64,000 nucleotides of DNA from a bacterium (GTDB lineage Bacteria; Bdellovibrionota; UBA2428): positions 100,048-164,047 of the forward strand of contig JAACVK010000021.1 of assembly GCA_009991595.1 (NCBI GenBank), read 5' to 3'. Numbering within the stretch: position 1 is the stretch's first letter; each line of letters starts with the position of its first letter. The position numbers and the translations under genes are program-made. Shown one piece after another: positions 9,203 through 19,245 of the stretch. The notes beneath the pieces are model-generated. The model was not told the origin of the DNA and made no database searches. It saw nothing but the letters and a program-made list of their open reading frames with translations.

Positions 9203-11080
9203 CTAACGATGAAACATGTCTTCGATCTGTTGATGGGACATCAAAATCCAAACGGGCCGACCATGAGGACAAAAAGCACCCCAGTCCACTGCATCCAAAT
9301 CATGCATGAGCGCTTTTATTTGTTCATGTTTCAAACGCTGCCCCCGCCGAATACTTCCATGACAAGCCAGGCTAGCTGCTATCTTAGATTCAATCTGCAA
9401 TCTAAGAGCATCCAAACTAAGAGAGTCTTCGACTCGCTCAAAAAGATCTTCGAGCAATTCTTCCCACTTAATTTTTCGATCGCTTTCAGGCAAAGCAATG
9501 AATTCAATTTCATCGTCTTTCAGGTGGTCAATGTCAGAACACTCAAAAGCAAAGGTTTCTAAAACTTCAACCAGCTCGTCGCGATAGTCACTCACGGCCA
9601 TTGGCAACTTTATTTTAATAGGCAAAAGCAAAGGCTTCGGCCGAAGCAAATCCTGTTCTTCTAGTATTCGCTCGTAATTGATACGCTCATGAGCTGCGTG
9701 TTGATCCACCAAAACAAGTCCATGCTTGGACTCCAACACCAACCAACTAGCACCCGCTTCCCCAACAATATTTAACTCTGCAAACTTAAACGGGGGAGCC
9801 GATATATTCCTTCTCTCAGGCACGGCTACCGCTCGCCTACCTTCGATAGGCCACATAAGCTCTTCTCTTTCATACGAGGCATCGTCTTGGGACTCTTCTT
9901 CTTTTTGAAGGTTTGAAAAGTTTGAATCGCGATCAAAAATAGAGTCTTGTGAAGCTTGTCTGCGATTAGCCAGAGCCTCTTGAAAGACATTACTTCCTAT
10001 ATTCTTCAGCAAACCTGACTGAGTCGGCATGTTCACAAAGCCCGAATCGGTAGGCATCGTTTTTAAATCCAGATGAGGGCGCAAAACTCTATACGCTACA
10101 GAAGCCAAACTAAAGCCCTTTGGCCAACGAAGCTCTTTCTTTTGCGGGTGAATATTCACATCTACTAAACTTGGGTCAACGTGCGCATCAATCCACACAG
10201 CAGGAAAACAACCCACCTCTATCAAACCCGTATAAGCTTCACGTAAAGCATAACTCAGTCGTTTATCTTGCACATAGCGACCATTCACAAATAAATGAAT
10301 GTTTTTTTGCGTGCGGTAAGAAACGGGAGCGCGAGCGGCAATCATCGAGATACGATCCACTTCGGGAACAGGTTTCTTAGAGAAAACCTCTACCAACTCG
10401 GCATCGTTGCCTAAAGAAAACAAAAATCGCTCTCGTGGAGACTGCGAAGGAAGTTTTTCCTGCTCCTTAAGCTCTCCTTTGGCATCGACAATGTGCCATT
10501 CAAATTCAATGCTAGGATTAGACAGCGCCAAGTTCCATAGAGCCTGAGAACAAGCCGAAGCTTCTGAACCAGCGCTCTTTAAAAACTTTCTACGAGCGGG
10601 GGTATTGTAGAACAATTCGCTGATCGAAATTTTAGTTCCGTTCTTTCGAGTAAAAGGAATAATCTTGTTCTCGTTATCATTGTAAGTTAACTGCCAGGCA
10701 TCCGAATCTCCACGAGCCTTGGTTTCAATGGAGATCTTGGCTACGGAACTTACCGCCGCTAAGGCCTCACCCCTAAACCCTAAGCTTAGAATATGATCAA
10801 GGTCGTCCTGGTTGCTAATCTTGCTAGTCGCGTGACGCTTTAAGCACAGGGCTAAGTCTGAATGGGACATCCCCACGCCATTGTCTTCAATTTCAATTAA
10901 GTCTAAGCCACCGGAGACAAGCATCACTCGAACCTTCGTGGCTTTTGCATCGATGGAATTTTCAACAAGCTCTTTAACAACCGAGGCTGGTCTGTCCACA
11001 ACTTCGCCGGCGGCAATTCGGTGGACAGTGGCTTCGTCCAATACTTTGATAGACGAATGCTGGCTTGAAGAAATCGACAT
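9203..11080 (-). CDS. mutL: DNA mismatch repair protein MutL
   Basis: 'IAAGEVVDRPASVVKELVENSIDA', 'GFRGEALAAVSSV', C-terminal 'CHGSIRRGQRL...PHGRP'. The ORF extends to 11215, but the start at 11080 (MSISSSQHSSIKVLDEATVHRIAAGEV) fits the family. Confidence 0.95.
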   Translation of the reverse strand: MSISSSQHSSIKVLDEATVHRIAAGEVVDRPASVVKELVENSIDAKATKVRVMLVSGGLDLIEIEDNGVGMSHSDLALCLKRHATSKISNQDDLDHILSLGFRGEALAAVSSVAKISIETKARGDSDAWQLTYNDNENKIIPFTRKNGTKISISELFYNTPARRKFLKSAGSEASACSQALWNLALSNPSIEFEWHIVDAKGELKEQEKLPSQSPRERFLFSLGNDAELVEVFSKKPVPEVDRISMIAARAPVSYRTQKNIHLFVNGRYVQDKRLSYALREAYTGLIEVGCFPAVWIDAHVDPSLVDVNIHPQKKELRWPKGFSLASVAYRVLRPHLDLKTMPTDSGFVNMPTQSGLLKNIGSNVFQEALANRRQASQDSIFDRDSNFSNLQKEEESQDDASYEREELMWPIEGRRAVAVPERRNISAPPFKFAELNIVGEAGASWLVLESKHGLVLVDQHAAHERINYERILEEQDLLRPKPLLLPIKIKLPMAVSDYRDELVEVLETFAFECSDIDHLKDDEIEFIALPESDRKIKWEELLEDLFERVEDSLSLDALRLQIESKIAASLACHGSIRRGQRLKHEQIKALMHDLDAVDWGAFCPHGRPVWILMSHQQIEDMFHR

Positions 11081-11183
11081 ACTTAGGGTGTAAAAAGCAA
11101 TTACGCCCCTGTCCACTATTTCGCCACCCCGTTGACAAAAAAGGGCACTTTTAGAATTTCTTAACAATATCTTAACATTAGCC

Positions 11184-11251
11184 AGTGTCGAACTTGACTG
11201 CACATGTGAAGACATCAGTCAGACAGGAAAATCGTCGATAAGTTCGACACT
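11184..11251. promoter_or_regulatory. 12-nt perfect inverted repeat AGTGTCGAACTT ... AAGTTCGACACT (candidate upstream activator site or leader hairpin)
   Basis: Arms at 11184-11195 and 11240-11251. A nested GACTG/CAGTC pair lies inside. Confidence 0.5.
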
Positions 11252-11315
11252 TGGTGCGCAAAACGTCATAGGGCTATGTGTCTGTTTTTAAAGCGATAAG
11301 CCGAAAATTTTCAAT

Positions 11316-11331
11316 TGGCACGGCTTATGCA
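11316..11331 (+). promoter_or_regulatory. Candidate sigma-54 (-24/-12) promoter TGGCACGGCTTATGCA
   Basis: Matches TGGCACG-N4-TTGCA except for one base, with correct GG-to-GC spacing. It lies 68 nt upstream of the ATG at 11399. Confidence 0.6.
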
Positions 11332-11398
11332 ACTTGTTGTGCGACCTCGATAGCGGAAGTGGCGCAGAAACAAAACGAATTTGGAAGTTGGTGTAGAT

Positions 11399-11980
11399 AT
11401 GGAATTAAAGCTTAAATGGACCCTCAACGGAATTGTGGCTCTAGTAATGAGCGTTGCACCCTGCGTGTTTGCTCAAAGCCAGGATGGCGCTCAAGAGCCT
11501 TCTCAAATCAAAAGTCAACTCACTCTGGAAGACCTAGAAACAGTCTTAACCTCAAGCAGCTTCAAGGATGAAACACTGCAAGGACTGCGTCTTTCTGAAC
11601 TTAGCCCAACTGCAAGGAAGCAGCTTTTGGCTAAAGTGAGCGTTCTCAAGGACGAGATGACAAAAAGAATCAAGGAAGTCGATTCTAAAAATGTGGAGCT
11701 TAAGGAAAAGCTTCGCGCCGAACGGAGAAGCATTCAGCAGGAGCGAATGCGCGTCTATGGCCCTATGGATGAACAAGCCAAGATGAAATTATTCTCCAAC
11801 TTGCTAGACGAAGCTAACATCGACGCTATGGATAGCGGCGATCGCAGGCAGATTGAAAGCGAGTATCTTGTAACCATCACAACCAAAGATGTAGAGGACA
11901 TGAAGTCCTTGAAAAGCATTGCCACGAAGAAGGCTAATCTTTGGACAGAACAAAACAGCAGAAGAATCGCTCAGAACTAA
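11399..11980 (+). CDS. Secreted hypothetical protein, charged/coiled-coil-like
   Basis: Signal-like N-terminus MELKLKWTLNGIVALVMSVAPCVFAQ. The ORF could also start at 11381. Confidence 0.7.
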   Translation: MELKLKWTLNGIVALVMSVAPCVFAQSQDGAQEPSQIKSQLTLEDLETVLTSSSFKDETLQGLRLSELSPTARKQLLAKVSVLKDEMTKRIKEVDSKNVELKEKLRAERRSIQQERMRVYGPMDEQAKMKLFSNLLDEANIDAMDSGDRRQIESEYLVTITTKDVEDMKSLKSIATKKANLWTEQNSRRIAQN

Positions 11981-11988
11981 GCAGCACT

Positions 11989-12933
11989 TTACTCAGGGGC
12001 CGTGACTTTGTTGCGGCCATTTCGCTTAGACTTGTAAAGAAGCTTATCAACCGCTTCGATAAATTCCTCAGCATTCGTGTATTTAGGCTGCCAATCAGAG
12101 ACTCCTAAAGAGGAAGTCACAGGAATTTTCTTATCTTGAAAGTTAAAGGAATGTTCCTCGATGGTGAGGCGAATTCTCTCGGCAATGCCGGCCGCAACAT
12201 CAAGAGGACTATCCGGAAGAGTCACAACAAACTCTTCTCCCCCAAAACGACCAATGACATCTTCGCTACGAACCAACTCTTTAATCAAAGCACAAAGTTC
12301 TTTTAGGATAAAATCTCCCGCAATGTGTCCATAGGTATCGTTAATCTTTTTAAAATGATCAATGTCTAACATGATCAAACAAAGAGAATAACCGGTTCGT
12401 GCGATGTCGATAGAGGAATCTAAAGACTTTAAAACATGCCCTTTATTAAAAACCCCAGTGAGCGGATCCCGAGTTCCTTGGGTGTGCAAGGACTCCGTGA
12501 ATTTTGCATCCAACTTCGAATCTACAAAACGAAGAACCGTGCTACCCACTTTGACAAGATCTCCGGCCTGAAGAACGGCGGGTCTTTCAATTTTGTCTTT
12601 ATTTAAATGAGTTCCATTTGTAGAATTTGTGTCTTCCAAAATTACGGAAGAATCTGAAACTCGAATCACAGCATGAAAACCACTCACAGCCCGTTGATTC
12701 AACGAAATATCACAGTTGGGGTGACGGCCGATGGTAAAATCCCCGTTCTGAAGATTAAAAACTTCCCCCATGTTCTCGCCTTGCATAACAATCATGGCTG
12801 GCTGTTTTTTAGCAGCTTCGTCTAGGAGTTCTTGAACATTGGCATTGGGCGAAGTCTCAACGGCCGTTTTGGTCGCCGTCTGATCAGAGTCCTTGTTTTT
12901 CCATACTGGGTTTTTAGGTTTTTTTGCGCTCAT
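11989..12933 (-). CDS. FHA domain-GGDEF diguanylate cyclase
   Basis: FHA: 'FTIGRHPNCDISLNQRAVSGFHAVI...DTNSTNGTHLN'. GGDEF: 'DPLTGVFNKGHVLKSL...MLDIDHFKKINDTYGHIAGD...RFGGEEF'. Confidence 0.93.
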   Translation of the reverse strand: MSAKKPKNPVWKNKDSDQTATKTAVETSPNANVQELLDEAAKKQPAMIVMQGENMGEVFNLQNGDFTIGRHPNCDISLNQRAVSGFHAVIRVSDSSVILEDTNSTNGTHLNKDKIERPAVLQAGDLVKVGSTVLRFVDSKLDAKFTESLHTQGTRDPLTGVFNKGHVLKSLDSSIDIARTGYSLCLIMLDIDHFKKINDTYGHIAGDFILKELCALIKELVRSEDVIGRFGGEEFVVTLPDSPLDVAAGIAERIRLTIEEHSFNFQDKKIPVTSSLGVSDWQPKYTNAEEFIEAVDKLLYKSKRNGRNKVTAPE

Positions 12934-12949
12934 CTGACCTCTATCATTA

Positions 12950-14653
12950 TCAATGGTAAACCCTTAAAGGACCACCGCACAAAGCGTCAAAACCCACACC
13001 TGTTCCACCACCCGATATATTCATTTCAGAGCACATTTGAGCAATGGACATTAGCTTAATCTGGTAGCCTTGACGCCCTATGCTTCCAGAAAGACCTGGA
13101 TTAATATTTCCGCCACCATCATAGAGTGGCGCCCATGAGGACAAAGTCATTGCACGGCTCGCATAAAATTGATCTAGGCCAAATAGTTGTCGCCTATGCA
13201 TGCCAGGGTCTCCCGAATTTCGATCCGTAAGCTCATACCCCGCACTCGTAGGGGGAGGCATTAAACTACCAGGAAACATGTCACCCGCCCGTCCACCCTC
13301 AACAGAAAAGCCACTGTAATACAAAGCCTCATAACGAGTTGGAGAATTTACGATCGGCATAAAACTATTAGTGGGTCGAAGTTCGTTTTGTCCCGTATAG
13401 CGAGAAGGCATCATACTTAATGCTGCATTCAAAATATCTTTGTTAAAAATTCCTCTGTTACGGGAAGTTAAATCGTTGGGAAAGAAATTAATATTCACAA
13501 GTCCTGCGTCCCCACCAAAAGTCTCCTCTTCAAAATAGTCTTCGGGAGGACCTATGCGAGAGCCAAAAGCTTTAGCTCCCCCCACCGACACCATTACTGG
13601 CATCAAACCACGAGGCCAAAATAGAATATTAGGTCGAGCTTCTCCTCGCAGAGTAACGTTCATCGCATTCTCCGGGTAACTACCTGCTCCACCGTTCATG
13701 TCTTTAGAGAATCCGGTGGGAGTGGTGGCTCCCTCAAGAGGCTGAATAAACACACCGCACCCACCACCTGGGGTAGATTCAAAGTTTACAAAGTTCATAA
13801 ACAAACGAGCATCACTTCTGGTAAACCTTGGACTCGCTCGATTACGCTGAGGAGTAATCCACTTTAACTCAGGACTTCCCGACAAATTACTCGCCATCAA
13901 ACTTCCAATAAAAGTTGAATAAGCTGTGCTATCCGCTACTGGACTCCCTTGATTGATAGGCGTCCCGACTCCTCCACCACCAAAGGCAGACTGAAAACGA
14001 CCCAGCAATGCTTGAAATTGGCTGGCTTGATAGCCGTTAATCTGGGCAGTTCTGTTTGTGGTCCAACGCAAATAGGCTTCGTTCTGCCCCGAGGATTCGT
14101 CGCAAATCAATTCAGCTTCGCGCCCCAACCTCCTAATTGTTTCGTTAATAGCAATGTAAATTGGGTTATAGGCTGGAGCCGCCGAGGGAACAATCGGAGG
14201 AATTTGAAAACCTCCGGCCAATGCGTTCTTACACATGTCGGTCCGATCATTGGTTCCACGACCGGTTTCATTAATCGCACCAACGGGTTGATAGCCAAAA
14301 GATTGCTGGCAAATAGCAAAGACTTGTTCAGGGTTATTGATGTAGCCAGTGCTGCCATCCACCTGATTTTTAAATTCACCATTCAAACGACTTTGGGTTA
14401 CGTAAACATCAAACAAAAGCCATTTATAGTTTTGTCGCATTCTAAAGTTCACGCCCGCCAATGCGTTCTGATAACGAGCCTGCCAACTAGCACCACTCAT
14501 TGCGGCCAAATCCACAGCCGTCTGCAAATTCATTTTACTTTGCACCAGGTGCCCAAGAGAAACAACCATGCCCATTAGAATGGCTAGAGTCGAGGCAAGC
14601 AAAGCCATCAACACCAAAACCTGGCCCTCTCGTCTTTTCCTTCGTTTAATCAT
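12950..14653 (-). CDS. TadE/TadG-like Flp pilus-associated protein
   Basis: N-terminus 'RREGQVLVLMALLASTLAILMGMVVSLGHLVQSKMNLQTAVDLAAMSGASW' is typical of TadG-like proteins. Confidence 0.7.
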   Translation of the reverse strand: MIKRRKRREGQVLVLMALLASTLAILMGMVVSLGHLVQSKMNLQTAVDLAAMSGASWQARYQNALAGVNFRMRQNYKWLLFDVYVTQSRLNGEFKNQVDGSTGYINNPEQVFAICQQSFGYQPVGAINETGRGTNDRTDMCKNALAGGFQIPPIVPSAAPAYNPIYIAINETIRRLGREAELICDESSGQNEAYLRWTTNRTAQINGYQASQFQALLGRFQSAFGGGGVGTPINQGSPVADSTAYSTFIGSLMASNLSGSPELKWITPQRNRASPRFTRSDARLFMNFVNFESTPGGGCGVFIQPLEGATTPTGFSKDMNGGAGSYPENAMNVTLRGEARPNILFWPRGLMPVMVSVGGAKAFGSRIGPPEDYFEEETFGGDAGLVNINFFPNDLTSRNRGIFNKDILNAALSMMPSRYTGQNELRPTNSFMPIVNSPTRYEALYYSGFSVEGGRAGDMFPGSLMPPPTSAGYELTDRNSGDPGMHRRQLFGLDQFYASRAMTLSSWAPLYDGGGNINPGLSGSIGRQGYQIKLMSIAQMCSEMNISGGGTGVGFDALCGGPLRVYH

Positions 14654-14781
14654 TCCTTTAGTCTTTTCGGCACATTAGAGCAGAACTTTGAGCTGAGTAT
14701 TTTGAGTATTCAAGAAGCCAAAAAGGCACAGCCCTAGACCTTCAACCCTCATTATAAAGGAGCTGGAAAAGACTTTACCAG

Positions 14782-15981
14782 TTAAGCGTTGGTTAAGGAT
14801 GGGCGCTCATAAAGTGAACAGTCCTCGGAGTAGATACGGGAGAAAAAATCCAAAGTCTTAAAACCAACGTCTAGCTTTGCAGCAAAGCCAGACAAATCCT
14901 CTAAGAAGCTCTGTAAACTCAAGTTAGTCTCCACCGGGAAACTGACCCTCAAAACACCCAGTAAGTTTTTATGAACATCAATAATAGGCAAGGCAGCTAA
15001 ACTCAAATCTCGTTTGGCTCTTGGCTTAGCGTCGTAAACAACAGACTCATCGGCATTGTAAACAAAAACAGGAAGTTTTTGATCCACACAATAACGAAGC
15101 TCCGGAAAAGTCGAAATTGAAAGCTCTTTCGAGAAACTCATATTGATGTCATTACCGGCAATCACTCTTACTTTTTGAAAACTATGATCTAAAGGCGACT
15201 GCGCGCGCACACTAAACAAAGAGATGTTTCCCATGCCAATGTCTTTGAGCAACTTCTTCAATAGGGTTTTATGGTTCTGCTTTAAAACTTCTAGCGACTC
15301 AAAGGGACCTCGCACGTAAGATTGAGCGTAGCCATCCCATGCCGGTCTTCGCTCGGGGTAATCTACCTTCTGCTCTAGAGTTTTAAATGATTTCTGAAAA
15401 ATCGGTCGCTCCTTATCGGAAATCAACGACGCAGAAGAAAGGCGCTTGGCCTTCTTCTCAACCACCGGCTCTTGTTGAACCTCTTCTTGAATCAAATCCT
15501 CTATTTCGTCCGTTTTCGTAGATTGAAGCGATACAGGGGCCTTTTGAACAACCTTAACAACAGGTTTAGATTCTGGAGCCACTTTTCTTGAAGACTCAAA
15601 AACTGCCAACATTTGTTTGGCTCTGAGCAGATATTGCTCTGGATCGGTCGGCCTAAAAAGAACAAGTGCCGCACCGGCCGCCATAGCTTGATGGCTTATT
15701 ACCTTGCCGAATTGATCACGAAGACAAAAAACCCAAGCCGCCTTGGAGTGCTTCCTAAGCTCCTGTAAAACGCGAGTGGATTCTTTACAGAAATTATCGT
15801 CCATAAAAACACAAAAGCAACTGGGTTTTATAGACTCTTCAATCAGTTTAAAACGGTCGGTAACTTGGAGACATTCCATTCCGTTTCTTCGAAAGAGCTT
15901 TCTGTGCTTAGAAAACTCAAGATTGGCTCGACTTGCAATGATCACAACCGGCTTTGAAATTGCGTATTTTGTCTCGTCCAT
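14782..15981 (-). CDS. Hypothetical protein with receiver-like N-terminus and GAF-like C-terminus
   Basis: 'VVIIASRANLEFSKHRKLFRRNGMECLQVTDRF...CVFMDDNF...' resembles a degenerate REC domain. The C-terminus has 'LAALPIIDVHKNLLGVLRVSFP'. Confidence 0.5.
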   Translation of the reverse strand: MDETKYAISKPVVIIASRANLEFSKHRKLFRRNGMECLQVTDRFKLIEESIKPSCFCVFMDDNFCKESTRVLQELRKHSKAAWVFCLRDQFGKVISHQAMAAGAALVLFRPTDPEQYLLRAKQMLAVFESSRKVAPESKPVVKVVQKAPVSLQSTKTDEIEDLIQEEVQQEPVVEKKAKRLSSASLISDKERPIFQKSFKTLEQKVDYPERRPAWDGYAQSYVRGPFESLEVLKQNHKTLLKKLLKDIGMGNISLFSVRAQSPLDHSFQKVRVIAGNDINMSFSKELSISTFPELRYCVDQKLPVFVYNADESVVYDAKPRAKRDLSLAALPIIDVHKNLLGVLRVSFPVETNLSLQSFLEDLSGFAAKLDVGFKTLDFFSRIYSEDCSLYERPSLTNA

Positions 15982-16027
15982 AAGAACCCCTTTTAAAGTA
16001 TAGCAGACCTAATTAGTTATGAGCGCT

Positions 16028-16714
16028 CTAGTGTCCTTCGTGCTCATTCCGAATATGTTCATCTAGTCTTTTTAGCTTTTCCTTCGGGCTATTTTCAAAG
16101 AAGCCAATCTTCTGACCAAACTTATAAACACCATAAACACCAAAACCAATCACAGCCGCCTCACCAACAGACCTCCAAAAGCCTCCCTTGAAAAGACCAC
16201 CTTGGAAAAGTCCAGCATGAGCACTGGGAACAAGCTCAAACATTGGACAGCTTTGCTCTTGAGCAAGAACCGTCTCAAAATGCTTTCGCATTTGCAGGAA
16301 AGTATATCGCAATCCCATCTTGGGGTTCAAAATGAAGGGAACTCCATTTATGAGAAACTCATGTTTTTTTGCATCAACAAGAGAAATTTTAATTTGGCCT
16401 TCATCGCCAATCAGAACCTTGTCTCCACTTGAGCTTATGGTTGGGAATGGAAAGTCTGTAGAGTCTTTTGTTTGTTCTTCCCACTCAGCCACTAAATAGT
16501 CCCTATCTTTTTGAGAAGACCACGGAAAGGCTTCCTTTAAGAACTTGGCTTTGTTAGAACGACTCCAATGAGCTCTAAGATTCTTCATGTCGCTTGCAAC
16601 TTCGGCAGCCACCTTGTTTCGATCAGCTTTGGCTTGTGAAACACCAACAAAAGTAACAAATGAAAAAGAAACAAACAGTGAATTCAAGATAAAGGCTTTA
16701 GTAAAGCTAAGCAT
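16028..16714 (-). CDS. Secreted hypothetical protein
   Basis: Signal-like N-terminus MLSFTKAFILNSLFVSFSFVTFVGVSQAKA. Confidence 0.6.
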   Translation of the reverse strand: MLSFTKAFILNSLFVSFSFVTFVGVSQAKADRNKVAAEVASDMKNLRAHWSRSNKAKFLKEAFPWSSQKDRDYLVAEWEEQTKDSTDFPFPTISSSGDKVLIGDEGQIKISLVDAKKHEFLINGVPFILNPKMGLRYTFLQMRKHFETVLAQEQSCPMFELVPSAHAGLFQGGLFKGGFWRSVGEAAVIGFGVYGVYKFGQKIGFFENSPKEKLKRLDEHIRNEHEGH

Positions 16715-16769
16715 GTTAAGATCCCCCCAAGGTCTATATTATGGTCCAGACTAGCTTTAGCTACAAGAG

Positions 16770-18035
16770 TTAGCTTTCTAACACTGAGGGCAAGATTTTC
16801 TTGCCTATTTCGACTCCAGGCTGATCGAAAGGGTTGATTTCCTTGAGTGCCCCACAAGCGACCGTCAAATCCATGGCATGCGCATACAAAGCTCCAAGAT
16901 TTGTTTCGTCTAACTTTTCGACAAGTAATTCAAAGCTAGGTCGGCCCACTTCGCTCAAAGCTCCTTGGGTGGCCTTCGCCTCGGCATTCAAAATCTCAGA
17001 ATATTTTCTACCTTGAGAAAATCCCAACTTAGAGTGAAAAGATTTTGGCAAGGAGACCATCCAATCCTCTGCACCTTCCCAACTCTTTAAACAAACAAAC
17101 ATACTCACACATCGAGGAGAGCCTTCGATCAAAAACTGCAGCAAGGAATGTTGATCATTGGCTCCTACACAGGCAGCAGGAAAACTCCCCACCCCAACGC
17201 CGTTTTTAGCCCTTTTTCCTAAGCTCTCGCCCCAAAGTTGTTGAAACCAACGCCCCCAATCAAAAAGGACACTGGCGTAAGGCCACAACGTGAGAACTCC
17301 CATTCCAGCGACTTCCAATTCGTTTAAGCGTTTTGCCAATGGCCATAATTGAGGCTCGGGGGCATTTAGCTCTTGGCGGGCTCCCGCGAGAAAATAATCA
17401 ATGTTCACATCGGCAAAAGCTAGCGGAAGCAAACCTGCGGGAGTCATTAAACTAAAACGACCTCCAACCAGCTGGGGAATATAAAATGAATCCAAATTGT
17501 TTTCTTGAGCCCACGAATAAAGAGACCCAGCCCCATCCGTCGTTACGGCCACAGTGCGCTCTTTGAAATCAATACCGCTAGTTTTGTAAAGATCCATCAC
17601 TCGAGCGGCATTGACCATAGATTCAATGGTTCCGCCTGATTTTGAAATAATTAAAAGTGCCGTCCGACCTAAATCAAGTTGTGCAAAACTACGTTCAAAA
17701 TGAAAACTATCTAAATTATCTAAGAACAATACCTTTGAGCTTTTTCCAAGTGCCGACAAAACACTTTGTGCGCCCAACGAAGAACCACCAATACCGCAAA
17801 CCACTAAAACATCGGCAAGCTTCTGCAATTTTTCCGCACAAGCCTTCAACTCAGACAAGTCAGAGGACTTTAAGAGGTCTTCTCGGTAACCCGAATAAAT
17901 TGAAGCCGAAGCGTCTTGAGTAAAACTCTCGAAGCGACTCTTAGCCTCTTTGAAGTCAAAACCCGATTCATGGCGAACAAGCGCCTGCACGTCATCGCTA
18001 AAGAGGTTTTCTAAATTATATTTTAATAGACTCAT
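16770..18035 (-). CDS. pgi: Glucose-6-phosphate isomerase
   Basis: 'VVCGIGGSSLGAQSVLSAL', 'LLIISKSGGTIESM', 'VGGRFSLMTPAGLLPLAFA', 'INPFDQPGVEIGKK'. Confidence 0.93.
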   Translation of the reverse strand: MSLLKYNLENLFSDDVQALVRHESGFDFKEAKSRFESFTQDASASIYSGYREDLLKSSDLSELKACAEKLQKLADVLVVCGIGGSSLGAQSVLSALGKSSKVLFLDNLDSFHFERSFAQLDLGRTALLIISKSGGTIESMVNAARVMDLYKTSGIDFKERTVAVTTDGAGSLYSWAQENNLDSFYIPQLVGGRFSLMTPAGLLPLAFADVNIDYFLAGARQELNAPEPQLWPLAKRLNELEVAGMGVLTLWPYASVLFDWGRWFQQLWGESLGKRAKNGVGVGSFPAACVGANDQHSLLQFLIEGSPRCVSMFVCLKSWEGAEDWMVSLPKSFHSKLGFSQGRKYSEILNAEAKATQGALSEVGRPSFELLVEKLDETNLGALYAHAMDLTVACGALKEINPFDQPGVEIGKKILPSVLES

Positions 18036-19199
18036 TTAAATTCCAGGAAAGACATCTTTCATTAATAGGCGAGCCAAAATGATGCGCATTACCTCATTGG
18101 TTCCAGCACCTATCTCCATAAGCTTTGCATCACGCATGTAACGCTCAACGGGATATTCTTTCGTGTAGCCGTAGCCTCCAAGTATCTGAATTGCATCCAA
18201 AGCCACCTTCGTGCCCACTTGCGCAGCAAACAGTTTCGCTGAAGTTCCCAACATTAAGGCTTCTTGAGACTCAACCCCCAATCGGTCGATGGCTACAGCT
18301 GCTTCGTAGGTAAGGCTTCGAGCAGACAAATATTCGGCTGTCGCATCGGCCAACATTTTTTGAATCATTTGAAAATCCATCAAAGGCTTTTCAAACTGCT
18401 TACGGTCTTTTGCATAGGCAGTGCAATATTTAATACACTCCCGAGCAATCCCTAGAGAAATTCCAGAAATCGTCACACGTTCAATCAAAAGATTGTGGTT
18501 CATGTGAGCAATGCTTCCGCCTTCAGAACCTACCAGGTTCTCTTCAGGCACTTCGCAGTTTTCAAAAACAAGCTCGCAGGTCGGAGAAGCTCTCATACCA
18601 AACTTATCGAGTTTGCGACTAACGGAAAATCCGGGGAAGGACTTTTCTACAATAAAGGTGCTAATGTCTTTTTTAGTAGGACCTGTTTTCGCGTAAACCC
18701 AAAAGAAATCCGAATGAGAGGCATTGGTAATCCACATCTTAGTTCCATTAAGAATGTATTTGTCGCCTTTTTTCTTGGCCTCAGTTTTTAAACCGAAGGC
18801 ATCGGAACCCGAGCCGGGCTCACTAATGGCCATGGAACCGATCCATTCTCCGCTGCAGAGTTTTGGCAAATATTTTGCCTTTTGTTCTTCGCTGCCATTC
18901 ACACTCAAATTGTTTACAGCCAGAATGGAATGAGCCAGATAGGAAAGCGCCGTGCTCGCACAAGCAGCCCCGAGTTCTTCCATCGCCAGAGTCGCAGCCA
19001 CAGCATCCATTCCACTGCCGCCATGATTGGGATCAGCGGTAACTCCCAGCAAGCCTAATTCTCCCAGCTTTTTCATGGCCTCAAGGTTGAAACCCTGTTC
19101 TTCGTCCAACTCAGCCGCTCTCGGCCGGAGCTCCTGGTCCGCAAAACGACGCACCGTTTCTTGAAGTGTTTTATGGGTTTCATCAAAGAATAAACTCAT
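18036..19199 (-). CDS. Acyl-CoA dehydrogenase (isovaleryl-CoA dehydrogenase-like)
   Basis: 'AISEPGSGSDAFGLKTEAKKKGDKYILNGTKMWITNA', 'ILGGYGYTKEYPVERYMRDAKLMEIGAGTNEVMRIILAR'. Confidence 0.93.
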   Translation of the reverse strand: MSLFFDETHKTLQETVRRFADQELRPRAAELDEEQGFNLEAMKKLGELGLLGVTADPNHGGSGMDAVAATLAMEELGAACASTALSYLAHSILAVNNLSVNGSEEQKAKYLPKLCSGEWIGSMAISEPGSGSDAFGLKTEAKKKGDKYILNGTKMWITNASHSDFFWVYAKTGPTKKDISTFIVEKSFPGFSVSRKLDKFGMRASPTCELVFENCEVPEENLVGSEGGSIAHMNHNLLIERVTISGISLGIARECIKYCTAYAKDRKQFEKPLMDFQMIQKMLADATAEYLSARSLTYEAAVAIDRLGVESQEALMLGTSAKLFAAQVGTKVALDAIQILGGYGYTKEYPVERYMRDAKLMEIGAGTNEVMRIILARLLMKDVFPGI

Positions 19200-19245
19200 A
19201 GGCGTTTAGGTCTCCCTGTCGGCACTTTTATAACCTATTTGACCG

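Noticed and set aside
13949-14578. 209-aa plus-strand ORF opposite the TadG-like gene
   Set aside because: Antisense to a gene with a clear TadG-like N-terminus. No recognisable domain or ribosome-binding site.
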